64,000 nucleotides of DNA from NCBI GenBank assembly GCA_047967505.1, contig CM106538.1; one strand, given 5' to 3'. Position 1 is the stretch's first letter. Each line of letters starts with the position of its first letter. Source of the stretch: Dipteris shenzhenensis. Taxonomy: Eukaryota > Polypodiophyta > Polypodiopsida > Gleicheniales. Shown here one piece after another: positions 23,340 through 34,200 of this stretch. A program made the position numbers and the translations under genes. Below the pieces are notes generated by a model. It was given only the letters and a program-made list of their open reading frames with translations, ran no database searches and had not been told where the DNA came from.

Positions 23340-24240
23340 CTGATTCCTATTTTCTATAGTCCAGGCTAAATATTTGTTGGATCAGAAAATACATAACTTT
23401 AATGATCCAGCACCCTTGACTCCCCAAGCCGTTACAGCTCTTCTTTCTCCAGCAAACAAGCAGCAGGTCAAGAATGCAGTCCACTTCAGGATAGTGCAGT
23501 GGTGGGCAGGATTGTTGGGCTCACTCCCAAAAGGAGTCAAGTGCGTGATTGGATCCAAGCGAGTTTGGCACCGGAAGGTGACTACTTTTAGGAGGTTACC
23601 GTCATTGGGAGAGGGGTTTTCTTCTCCAGCTGAGTTCCCCAAACACCACCCAGGTTGGAAAAAGTCACCTCCCCATATGTAAGACCCCATACGAGTAGAG
23701 CATGGGGGGGGGGGGGGGGGGGGGGGGGTGGACTTGGAGGTAATGTGGCTGCCACATGGGCAGCACATAGGCTGCCATATGGGCAGCACGCTCACATCAA
23801 AACATGAAGATATGGGGCTGCCACATGGGCAACACATAGGCTGCCACGTGGGCAGCAGGATTAAGTGTGTACCTAGTAGGTCGAGGACACTATCAATTAC
23901 ACGTTGAATTGGATGAACACATCAGAGATGCTGGGAGCTGTACCAACTCCAGCATGGATCTGCAAGCCCAACTCTTACCTTCTTTATTTCCTGTTAAGGA
24001 TGAACCTGCAAGCTGACTGATGTTCACTTTTTCCTTCTACCCAGGAGTTATCAGGAAACTTTTATGTCACCATGGGGAGAAAATTTTGGCTTTTCTCCTC
24101 TGAGCAGGAATATTTCTATGTACCGGTTATTCCTCTCTCGAGAGGAGATTTTCGTTCTTATGGAACTTCTTTGTACAAAGCTTATGATCATAATATAGTC
24201 AAACTCTTATTTGCCAAAAAAAAAAAAAAAAAAAAAAAGC
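23340..24240 (+). mobile_element. LINE deletion derivative: ORF1 fragment joined to a 3' UTR with poly(A)
   Basis: The plus strand at 23374-23660 reads LTPQAVTALLSPANKQQVKN and further ORF1 blocks (a GRGVFFSPAELPKHHPG-like segment), related to the ORF1 at 5440-5200. No endonuclease or RT follows. Instead, after a poly-G tract and short palindromes, a 3' UTR-like stretch ends in an A-run of about 22 at 24217. The structure fits a retroposed LINE mRNA that lost ORF2. It lies downstream of the receptor gene's stop codon (antisense to it). Confidence 0.6.
23704..23856. repeat. Poly-G tract and four copies of a 17-bp palindrome
   Basis: A run of about 25 G (23704-23728, one of the longest homopolymers here) is followed by GCTGCCACATGGGCAGC at 23748-23764 and near-identical copies at 23771-23787, 23818-23834 and 23840-23856. 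Each is a GCTGCC/GGGCAGC inverted repeat able to form a 6-7-bp hairpin. No function is known to me. Confidence 0.7.
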
Positions 24241-25117
24241 GAAAACCATGAGTTCCAAATGAATCCCTCTAAATAAAGCTGATAAAAACTTTAGGTTAGA
24301 TGCTTGAGGATTTGCAATTGCAAGACTTAGTGCATCCAAAAAAACATGAAGGTGGGAATGGATCTATAGGTACTACCTATTTTAAAGAAACCCCTTATTT
24401 CTCTGCCAGCATGGTTCAGTATTGCACTTGATGCTTGTGCTCAATGCTTGAGGTTCAAATCTGAAACCAATAAGATGATAAAAGATACGCCAGCTGACCT
24501 TTCACATCTTTGCACCACATAATTTGTAAAATTCCTCTAGAGACCAATGCACTATCTTTGGACGAAACATATCATTAGCAGATCATTGCCAATGCCAATG
24601 AACGCTGATCCCTGAGAACTCTAAAACTGTGCCTTCTCTGAATATAGGTCCACTATGAATCGGTTCATTTCAGTTTAATTGTTCAAATTGTTTAATTTCT
24701 GGTATGACAGCGTACATAAACATAGCTGATGGCTAGCTAGTACTATGTCCATGGCTTGAGCACTCGTAGATTATGTCTTGCTTCTTCTGCAAAGTTGACC
24801 TAAACAGCTACTCATATAATAACTTATGTAATTGATTCTTCATCGTTAGCGTCCAACATTGACATTCTCAATCATTGATCAGATGCGGGCTGATGATATC
24901 ATACAGTTTGAAATATCCTGCTCATGGGAGTGCTATATGAAAGAAGGATATGCTAGGGCAAACACCTTGACAGGGATTTTCTCAAGCATTAGTAAACATC
25001 AACGTGGATTGTCTTTCAATTAACAAGTGAATGCTCATTACATAACTCTTTCCCTCTATGGTTTGAAACTAGCTTCTATTTAGTGTGCAATGCTGTTGAT
25101 TCACTATTAAATCTTAT
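24241..25117. other. 3' flank of the receptor gene, including its 3' UTR
   Basis: No coding sequence recognised. The minus-strand stretch just below 25117 should hold the 3' UTR of the LysM kinase gene. I did not find a clear canonical AATAAA on that strand near the stop; AT-rich variants are present, so the poly(A) site is not assigned. Confidence 0.4.
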
Positions 25118-25282
25118 TTATCTCCCCTGAATGAGTCCACTGAAGACCTGGCTGTTGCCTGCAAGAGTGGCTTCCCATTCAATGGAAGAAAGCAATATTT
25201 GTGAGAGAGTGAATACAACATACTTCATATCAGGTCGCAGGATGGGATCCTCCTCCACACATTGTTGGGCAAGCTTGGCCAT
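25118..25282 (-). CDS. LYK3: LYK3 exon 11: C-terminus
   Basis: 165 nt including TAA, acceptor TCACAG. It encodes [20 protein letters not shown] and the conserved tail [23 protein letters not shown] with the kinase subdomain XI Arg. Confidence 0.93.
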   Translation of the reverse strand: MAKLAQQCVEEDPILRPDMKYVVFTLSQILLSSIEWEATLAGNSQVFSGLIQGR

Positions 25283-28200
25283 CTGTGAATCAAAACAGTC
25301 CATTATTCCAGACTTTAAAGAGACTATTTAGATTTTGTCCCCTTAAACATGAAGGAAAAGATACTTGTGTTAAAAACTCATTATCCCATAGATTGTTACT
25401 CCACCGACCTGAATGTGGACATACCTTATACAGACAGTCCTGAGGATACATGTCCATTAGATTGGGGTCTATGAGTTCACGAAGCCTGCCCATTTGTAAA
25501 GGATTGGGGGAATCTCTGAGGGCCCGTAACATCTGTAAAAGAAAGAATACGTAGTACCCCATATGAACTGATCATAAACATTAGCATTGTGAAGAAAACA
25601 ATGGCATTCTCACATTTCTCTGTATGGCAAGTATATCTCAGAACTTCCGTAAACATTAACACTATAAAGAAAATGGATTTGAGAATATTCCTGATTTCAC
25701 TTACAATGGTAATAAGTGAGCGTCTCTCAGGGGTGCTGGGCATGATACCCTTACTCTTTGATATTGCTTCTTGGCCAGTAATAAGCTCAAAAATGACCAC
25801 CCCGAAAGCATATACATCACTCTTTGATGTTGCTATACCATCACGGCGATACCTGCAGTTAAAAAGCACCCAAGGCTTTGAAACCCTTGTTGCACTAGTA
25901 TATGCCAGACTACAAGAGCGTTTTGTGCAATATTTAAAAACAAGACCTGATTTGCGTGTCAGAGACATACAAACACTTGTATCATTCAACATTGGCTAGA
26001 AAATGATTATTTTGCATGTTCCTTGTTCCATGGTGAATACTTTTCATGCATGAACGCTTGCAAACAACCTTCAGTGGGAAAACAGGCATCCTGCTCTATC
26101 CATACACAACCAAGTATACAATACTTTAGCTGCACATGGAAAGGGTTCGAAGTTTACTCTGGAGCCAGGTAGCCAAAAGTGCCAACAATTCTTGTCACAG
26201 ATGCTTCTCCACCGCTTGTCTTCTCAACTAGTTTAGCCAGACCAAAGTCTGCCACCTAGGTAACAGCCAACAAATCGGTTAGTACCTTTAACTGAACCCC
26301 TGTCCAAAATCCACACATATAGAGTGAATACTTCTAATCCTCACCTTAGCACGGAAATCACCATCCAGTAAGATATTGTTTGTCTTGACATCACGATGAA
26401 CATAGTGTTCCTTTGTATGCTCATGAATATACTCCAACCCTCTGGCTGTATCCAGTGCAATCTGGACTCTGGCATTCCATGTCAAAGGTGTAAAGCCTGT
26501 CGAAACACATCCATTATACCTTAGATGAGTCGAGCATATACAAGTAAGCGCAGCCACATGTACACAGTTAACAAACAGCCCTTTCTATAATAAAGATAGT
26601 CATCCAGTGACTAAGTCAATATAAAAGCTGCTGAAAAAAGGTGGTCACATTTGGAAGAGGGAGATGTTACAATATCAGGACAGTGTACTCAATGAAATGC
26701 ATACACGTGGTCCACTACTGCTAACTCTTTGTTGCAGCCATATTGAATACCATTTTGGCTATCTGCCTTCAGGCCTGTTGCTTCCTGCCCCTTACCTGCA
26801 GCTCCCTGCTCCTTCCACTACCACATTTTCCCTCCTACCTTTTCCCAATCTTTTTTTCTGCATCAGTGCACGTAACCCCTACTTCTAACCATCCTGCTCC
26901 AGATTCCTATCCTCTCCCTTTCCTAGTCTACTGCTGCAATGTTCTTCTGGCTATAGGCCTCCTGTTTCTTTATTGCCAACCAACATGATGTGCATCCCTG
27001 CTCACATCATCCCATTCATCTTATTCCTATTCCCCTGTTCCCGATTCTTTTTGTTGCAGAAAGGAAAAACATATAGAGGTCCAAGGAAGCCATTTTACCT
27101 GTACTTACACAGGGAGATTACCGTTAACTGTGTGCAGCTTTCCTTTAGTGTCATCCTTTTTACACAGAGCAGTGTAGGCTTTGCAGAGCTTTAGGACTGC
27201 TATGGGGTCTGTCTATCTAGCCCAGATCAACTAGCCTGAGCAAGTTGATTTTGTGCCTAGGGAACAGAAGCCACCCAATCATTGATACTGTTGTGTCTTC
27301 TGTCACAAAGGAGACAAAGTACAGGCAACTGTGAGCAGCTTCCCTTTCTGGTGTCAACCTTCTTACACAGATGAGTGTAGGCTTTGCAGAGCTTTAGGGC
27401 TTCTATGGAGACTGTCTATCTAGCCCAGATGTGGCCGCCCAGTAAGTTTGGTCGTGGGATACGTAGCACTTGTAGCAAACTCTTTAGCTAGAAACTCTCA
27501 ACTTTGCAAGATCAAGTCCTTGTTCCAACAAAGTTATTCTGGCCACTTTTTTGGTACAGTACCACATGCTGGTGCATTTCTCATGCATGGGTCATGGACA
27601 ATACTAGATTGGGATCTTTACTTAGTCAAGGCAGGTGACATGTGCAACACCAAAGAAAGAGTAACCTGAAGCGGCTTGATTCTTCTCGTCACTACATGGC
27701 TCGTAAGCATCCAAGATATCAATAAATTCTTTAAAACATAGCTTTGTCCATCCATTTGGCATTTGTCGATGGGAATCCATTACACTTAAGGAGGTACATA
27801 TTTTGTGATACTAGCCAGAATCTCCCAACTTCAGGTATGTCTCGATCGTGAACCCGTAAGCTCCTGCGAGCTTCCCCCTCCCCCTCTGTACCTCTACCTC
27901 CCCCTCCCTCGCCATCCCCGCTCACCTCCGTCTCACCCCCCCTCGCACCTCCGCTCACCCTCGCCACGCTCACCCCCCCCGCTCCGTCTCTCCCCCTTGC
28001 CCCTCCGCTCCACCCCTCCCCGCTTCCGCTCCACTCACACCCCCTCACCCCGCCTCACCCTCCCCGCCTCGCTCCGCCCCCCCTCGCCACGCACACCCCC
28101 CCCTGCTCCGTCTCTCCCCCTTGCCCCTCCGCTCCATCCCTCCCCGCTTCCGCTCCACTCACACCCCCCCCACCTCCCGCTCCGCCCACCCACCCCTCGC

Positions 28201-31200
28201 CCGCCGCCCTCGCCCCCTTTCGCCTCACCGCCCCCCCCTCCATTTACTCCCGTCTCCCCTTCCCGCTCTCCGCCCGTCTCTTCGCTCCCTTTTTTTTTTT
28301 TTTTTCACCCTTCCCCCCGCCCCCCGTCCGCCTCTCGCCCCACTCCGCCTCTCCCCCGCCCCCGCTTCCGTCCCCGCCTCCTCTCCACCGCCCCCGATCC
28401 CTGCCCCCACTCCTCCACCCCGCGCCATCTCCGCTTCCTGCCCCCCCATCCCGCTTCCTCCGCCCCCCGCCCTCCATCCTTCCCGCCACACCCAGGCTCC
28501 ACCCTCCCGCATCTACCCCCCTCCCTTTTTTGGGTGGCAGCCTTTTCCTCATCGGAAGCCTCGCAGTTTGTCTTGGCGGTATGGCGGCCCCTTGCCCAGA
28601 ACCAGAGGCCCAGACGGACCCTCCCTCTCCAGATGCCTACCGCGTCATCCTGACAGAGCAACAATCATCTCGGGTTCAGGAGGTTGCCAATGACTTTGCC
28701 CTTACCTCTGTTTATGGCAGAGTCATTGGACATTCCCCCTCCAGATCAGCCATCAGGGACTAGCTCCAGTCCACCCTCATGCTAGAGGACGGCCATATTG
28801 AGGAGATGGCCCTTATGGGAAGGGGCATCTTCTGGCTCAAACTCTCCAATGCGAAAGCGGCGAGCAACCTGATTGCTGGCTCCCCCACGACTGTGGATGG
28901 AAAGATTGTCATGATAGTCCCGTGGTACCGCGGATTTTGATGCTCGGTTCCGTATACCTCGTCATCCAGTGACGCTAGTTTTTCCAGGTCTTGCTGCTGA
29001 GCTACGGCCGATTGTCAGGGACCTGGGCTCCCACTTTGGCTGGGTTATGCACGATACTTTCGCCGATGCGGTGACTACGGCAGGAGTCCCCCGAGTCCGT
29101 GTGGCTGTGGCGGATCCTGCGACTGTCCCGATAGTGATCGAGATCGTGATAGATACCGGCAGCATCACCCAGAGCATGGTAGTCACCGGACAGCCAGGGC
29201 AGTGTTTGAGGTGTCACAGCTTCGGGCACCTGGTAGCTGTTTGTCCACGCTTCGCCAGCTCTTCTCGACCCCCCCGCCCCCCCCCTCTCCGCCCCCTCCC
29301 CCCCCCTCCGGGCAGCCACGCCAGGAGGAGCAGAGGCAGCCGGAGCCCGGACCAGAGTTAGCTGGCGGCTGGACTGAGGTTAGAAGGAAAAGGGGAAAGA
29401 ACAAGAAGATTTCTGATAAAGGCAAAGAGGCTGAGGTTACCCAACCTGCAGTTGCACCTCAGAGACCTGACAGGCAGCCGCCCCAGGGACCTGGGAGAGC
29501 ATCTTCTTCGACGGTAGCCCGCCCTCCACAGACTCAGGTCCCCCTCTCCTCCTCTCCCCAGCCTCTTCCCATTCAGCCTCAGGCCATCCCCCATCTGCAC
29601 CCCACTTCTCCTGACCCGCAGCTTCAGCCCCCCCCTCGTCCTCCTCAGTCTTCTCCCCCTCCTTCTCAGCCCCAGTTCCAGATGCATCCCCATTTCTCCC
29701 CCCCCTGCCTCTTTCAGCTCTCCCGCAGATCTAGTTGCACCGACGATTCCTCAGCCGAGGGCAGCCCCCGATCCCCCTCCTCCTCCTCCTCCACTAGTCG
29801 CCCCTGAGGTGTCTGTGTTGCCTATTCCCCAGCCTCCTCCCCCTCCCCCTCTGCTGGCAGGACACCCTGAGTCTACACCTTCACCGGAGCAGGCTTCTCT
29901 GTCCGCTAGCCCCTCAGTAGCAGACTCCGACGGGCCTCAGCTTTAGGAGAGAGAGCTCCCCCGCGACTTTTACAGATCTGGCCCCTGGGACTACTTGGAT
30001 GTGGCCGACCTCGGGACTTTCCCTGCTTGCCTCGACATCAGTATCTTCCTGCTCCGCAAAGGGGCGGATGGGAAGATAGCCGCCTTGGCCCCCAGGGATG
30101 GCCCTAGCTTTGCTTTCACGTTCCTTAGCGACGGCACCGAGACCTGGACAGACGACTCGGTATGGGAGGCTCTCAGGGAGCAGACACATGCTCAGGTTTG
30201 CTCCTGGATAGGCCCGTCCGGTGGGCAGCTTCTCGAGACTCAGTGGTCCGAGGGTGACGTGCGCCTGCGGTGGCGTTGCGCCGCCAAACGCTTCAGACTG
30301 ATTGTGATCCTCAGGCCCCCCCTGTCTTGGCCCCTCCCCCAAGATGTCAGAGCCTGGACCCCTCAGAAACTCCACGCTTTCTACGGTATGACCACCTCAG
30401 AGATCTCGAGCTGGCTCGAGAAAGCTTTCGTTCATGGTACCAAAGGCCTCTCGCCTTTGCTGAAATTGTTGAAGGACGGGTAGGATGACCCCGCCTCCCC
30501 CTTCCTTGGGCCTTTTCCCAGGAGGTGAAGGAGACCTAAAGAGTGCTGCAGACCTAGCTGTGGCACTTGCAGCAGGGGGAGATCAGAGGTGTTGGTATGC
30601 ACGCACAGAGAGATGGTTTGCAGGGGCTCCATGGAGTTTGGGTCACCCCCATTACAGCTAGATGCTGCATATCAGGTCATTACATATCTGTACCAAGTCA
30701 AGGAGCATGGGGATTACACATCCGGGCGTAGCAGGACACCATGGCTAGCACTATCTCTCCTATGGCACTTGCAGCAGGGGGAAATCAGAGGTGTTGGTAT
30801 GCATGCACAGAGAGATGTTTTGTAGGACTAGGGCTGCACATAAATAGACTACCTCCTTTCCAGTACAGCATGGACGCTCCTTTCTCTCCCCTCCTGTCAC
30901 ATGAGGTCAACCAAGTTATCCGTGAAGATCTACTACAGCTACACACATTCCGAACTTGGTTGGGCCCGAGTGATCTTCCAGTGAGGATGAGCTTCTACAG
31001 AGATCACTTCCTACATATCACAGTGGAGGGTTTCATTGATCCACCAGGATACACGCAGATTTACCTACCCCACTTGCTGAGGATCTCCCTTGGGCAGTTC
31101 CGGGTCTCTTCACATAGACTTCCTATCGAGAGCGACCGAGCAGAGCGGTTACCTAGGGAGAGGCGCATATGCACACTGTGTGACATGTAGGAGGTTGAGA

Positions 31201-34200
31201 CAGAGGAGCACTTTATCTTCAGGTGTCCTGTTTACTATGAGATCCGAGGGCCTCTTCAGAGATAGTTATGGGATGTTGGCCCATGTCCTCTCCTACCCAG
31301 ACCAGTGATGCTTGGCTGGTTTCATTCATGAGATGCTCAGACACTGCGAGAGGATACTCCGAGCACGGAGATAGGAGCAGCCTTCTCCCTTGACTGATAC
31401 CTCTCAGAGCTCTATCACGGAGTTCTTTCAGCCAGATCACATAGACTCCCTCGAGGTGAGACCCCGACACGACTGTGACCCGGAGCCTGTGACCCGACAG
31501 CTCAGACAGAGGGTTTATTCACAGATCACACCTGGGGACATCCCCTCCTTGTTTAGAGTCGGAGCCCGACCGACGGGGGTCACAGTGACCTTGGTTAGAC
31601 GCAGAGCTACGACCAGGAGACGTACCAAGACTACACCCTTAAGGAGGCGACAACGTTCTATTGGCGACCTCATGCCTCCACTTCCACAGCCTCATACAGC
31701 CTGATGTCCTGTTGCTGACGACGACGACGATGATGATGATGATGATGGTTATGGTGATGCTGTTGAGAGTTCACGCTCAACATCATGTGATCATGTGTGC
31801 ATAGCACCATCACGTGATCATATGTGCATAGCACTAACCTTATAGAGTGCTATAAAGGAAAGGGTTAGATCCCCTAACCCTAACCCTAAAAGGGTTTGTA
31901 TATATTCTATTTTTTCAACTAATTCTAGTGTACAGTTAGTCATTTGTGGTGTGCTCTCTAGCTGTGCCCTCTCTCCTCATCTCCACTCTTCTCCTCTCCC
32001 CTCTTCATATTTTGTCATGGTATCAGAGCTCCCTTGTCTTCCGCTGAGACATTGAGTTTCTTGAGAGTGTGAGAGAGATTGTGAGATTGAGAGTTCTCTT
32101 GAGTGATTGTGAGATTTTTTCCCTTCACTTCCGTTGAGAGAACTTCCGTCCATTGAAAGAAATTTCCGTCATTGTTCTTGAGAGAATTCCTTGATTGAAA
32201 GCAAGAGAGATTGTGAGTGATCTCTGCAAGAGAATCATGTGAAAGAGTTCTTCGAGTGTATCCTTATGAGAGATAGATAAGGAGAACATAGAGAAAATAG
32301 ACATCCTATTGTTTGAGAGCAAGAGCCGAAGCTCTACTGGTTTTGAGAGAAAAGAGAGAGATTCCGTTCATTGCATTCTTGTGAGAAAAAGATATCTGTA
32401 GAAGTCCTATAGAGAGAGAAGGAGCCTCTTCGACTACAATTCTGTTACTCCATTTCTGCGACTCAGTTTAGCATCAAGGCTCAATGACCTCTTGGCTGCA
32501 ACGATGGCTCTTCAAAGCTCCAAAATTGCTCCAATTGCCTCGCATTATCTTCTAAGGCAACGTATCCCGTAGGGTGACCTTCGTCAACGTCCATGGGCCT
32601 CCAAGCAATGCTTCAACTCCGACTGCAAAGATCCAAAGCCCACGCTCTCAGCAAACTTCGATGCCCGCGACTCAAGCTCCTTCTTTGAGCATGCCACCGC
32701 AGCAGCACGGGCTGCTGCAACGGACTAACTCCATAGTGGATTATCGATCGACCTCCATGCTTGCTGCAAACTACCTACGACGACCAACGACGGCTCTAGC
32801 TCCTGTGCCTCATCAGATGATGTTGCAGGTAGACGTATCGAAAGCTTCTTTGGGCCTATTTCGACCCCAGCCAATTTGAAGCTTTCCTCTACATCCGTCG
32901 TGGTTTCTTGCCCGGTCTTTTCGTAAGGTTCAAATCCATCGGTACTGCATACCGAATACTTGTCTGCCTCCACTGCAGCAGGAGACTTGTTTTTCTTTGT
33001 CTGTGCAGAAGCTCGCCGATCCAGTGTTCGACTGCCCAAATACCGCACACGAGTTTCTCGTGGAGGTTGCCATTTGGCCATCTCTCGTCCCGAGCCTTTG
33101 CCTCTCCAAATGGGCTCCCTCCAGCGCATCGCCGCCAGCCAACGGACGACCTCCGAAGGCACCTCAACGATCAGCGCCCGGCCGCCTCCATCAACGGAGA
33201 AGATGACGGAATCTCCAAGATTCCGTCAAAATCTTGGATAGATTCCGGTGCACCATTGGTCGACACGTGGCAGATAGGATAGCACCACGGTCCGGTGAAG
33301 ATCACCTTGGGTTAACTGGCTGACCCACAGTTGGACACGTGTCACACCCTTATCCACACTGCCACGTCAGCACTGCCACGTCAGCTGCCTCGTCATCTGT
33401 GCCACGTCATCAGGCCACGTCATCTGCCACGTCATCTGTGCCACGTCATCAGCCACGTCATCTGTGCCACGTCATCAGGCCACGTCATCTCTGCCACGTC
33501 ACTTGTGCCACGTCATCTGTGCCACGTCATCATTGCCACGTCATCAGTGCCACGTCATCAGTGACACCTCAGCACTGCCACCTCAGCACAGAGCTTCACT
33601 GGCACACCTCTTGCTAAGCACAGTGCCACATCATCACTGCATGTGACTCACAGTGACACATCATCATTGAGCACCATTTGCACTCCTTTTGCCCCTCCAC
33701 CTAGATCAAGTCATATCTCTTGATCCAGGAAGAATTTGAGGGTGCTCCAAAAAGGAAAGTCGCTCGATTTTTCGTGCTCTACGCGCTCGTTACATCACGC
33801 GCACATTTCGGCGCAAGTTACACTCACATTTGAGCCTCGCCGACAAAACCACTTCCTTCACGCACATTTGCCTCTACATCGACGCATCTGACCCAGCACT
33901 TAAAAAGAACAAAGAAAAAGGAATTATTTGCTGCTCTTTCATCGATCGACGGTTGGTTTAGATCTAGATCAGAGTAGACTAGATCGCCATAGAGGAGATG
34001 CTTTGAATTCCCCAAGTTGCCAATCTAAGCCATGCCCGAAATTCCCGACTAGTACCTACTCGGAGTCAGTCCATACGCTCACATCCGATTTCACATCATT
34101 ACATTACCTGAAACCTTACGTTCATCAGTTCAGTGAGCAGACTTCAGAGTTCAGAGGCATTGCAGATTGATTCAGTGGGCAGATAGCACTTGATTTCACA

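Noticed and set aside
27800-28700. 282-codon and 190-codon Pro-rich open frames
   Set aside because: C-rich low-complexity DNA upstream of a LINE ORF1; no domain, and the same pattern occurs in other frames.
29995-30483. A host gene of 162 codons
   Set aside because: It continues the LINE ORF1 in order and composition, ends just before ORF2 sequence, and has a stop upstream; best read as the ORF1 C-terminal block.
31872-31890. Interstitial telomere
   Set aside because: Only three units, present identically in both LTRs of a copia element, so it is part of the LTR and not chromosome-end DNA.
33361-33600. CRISPR-like array
   Set aside because: Units are about 10-11 bp with 2-5-bp spacers in a plant retrotransposon; no spacer structure and no cas genes.
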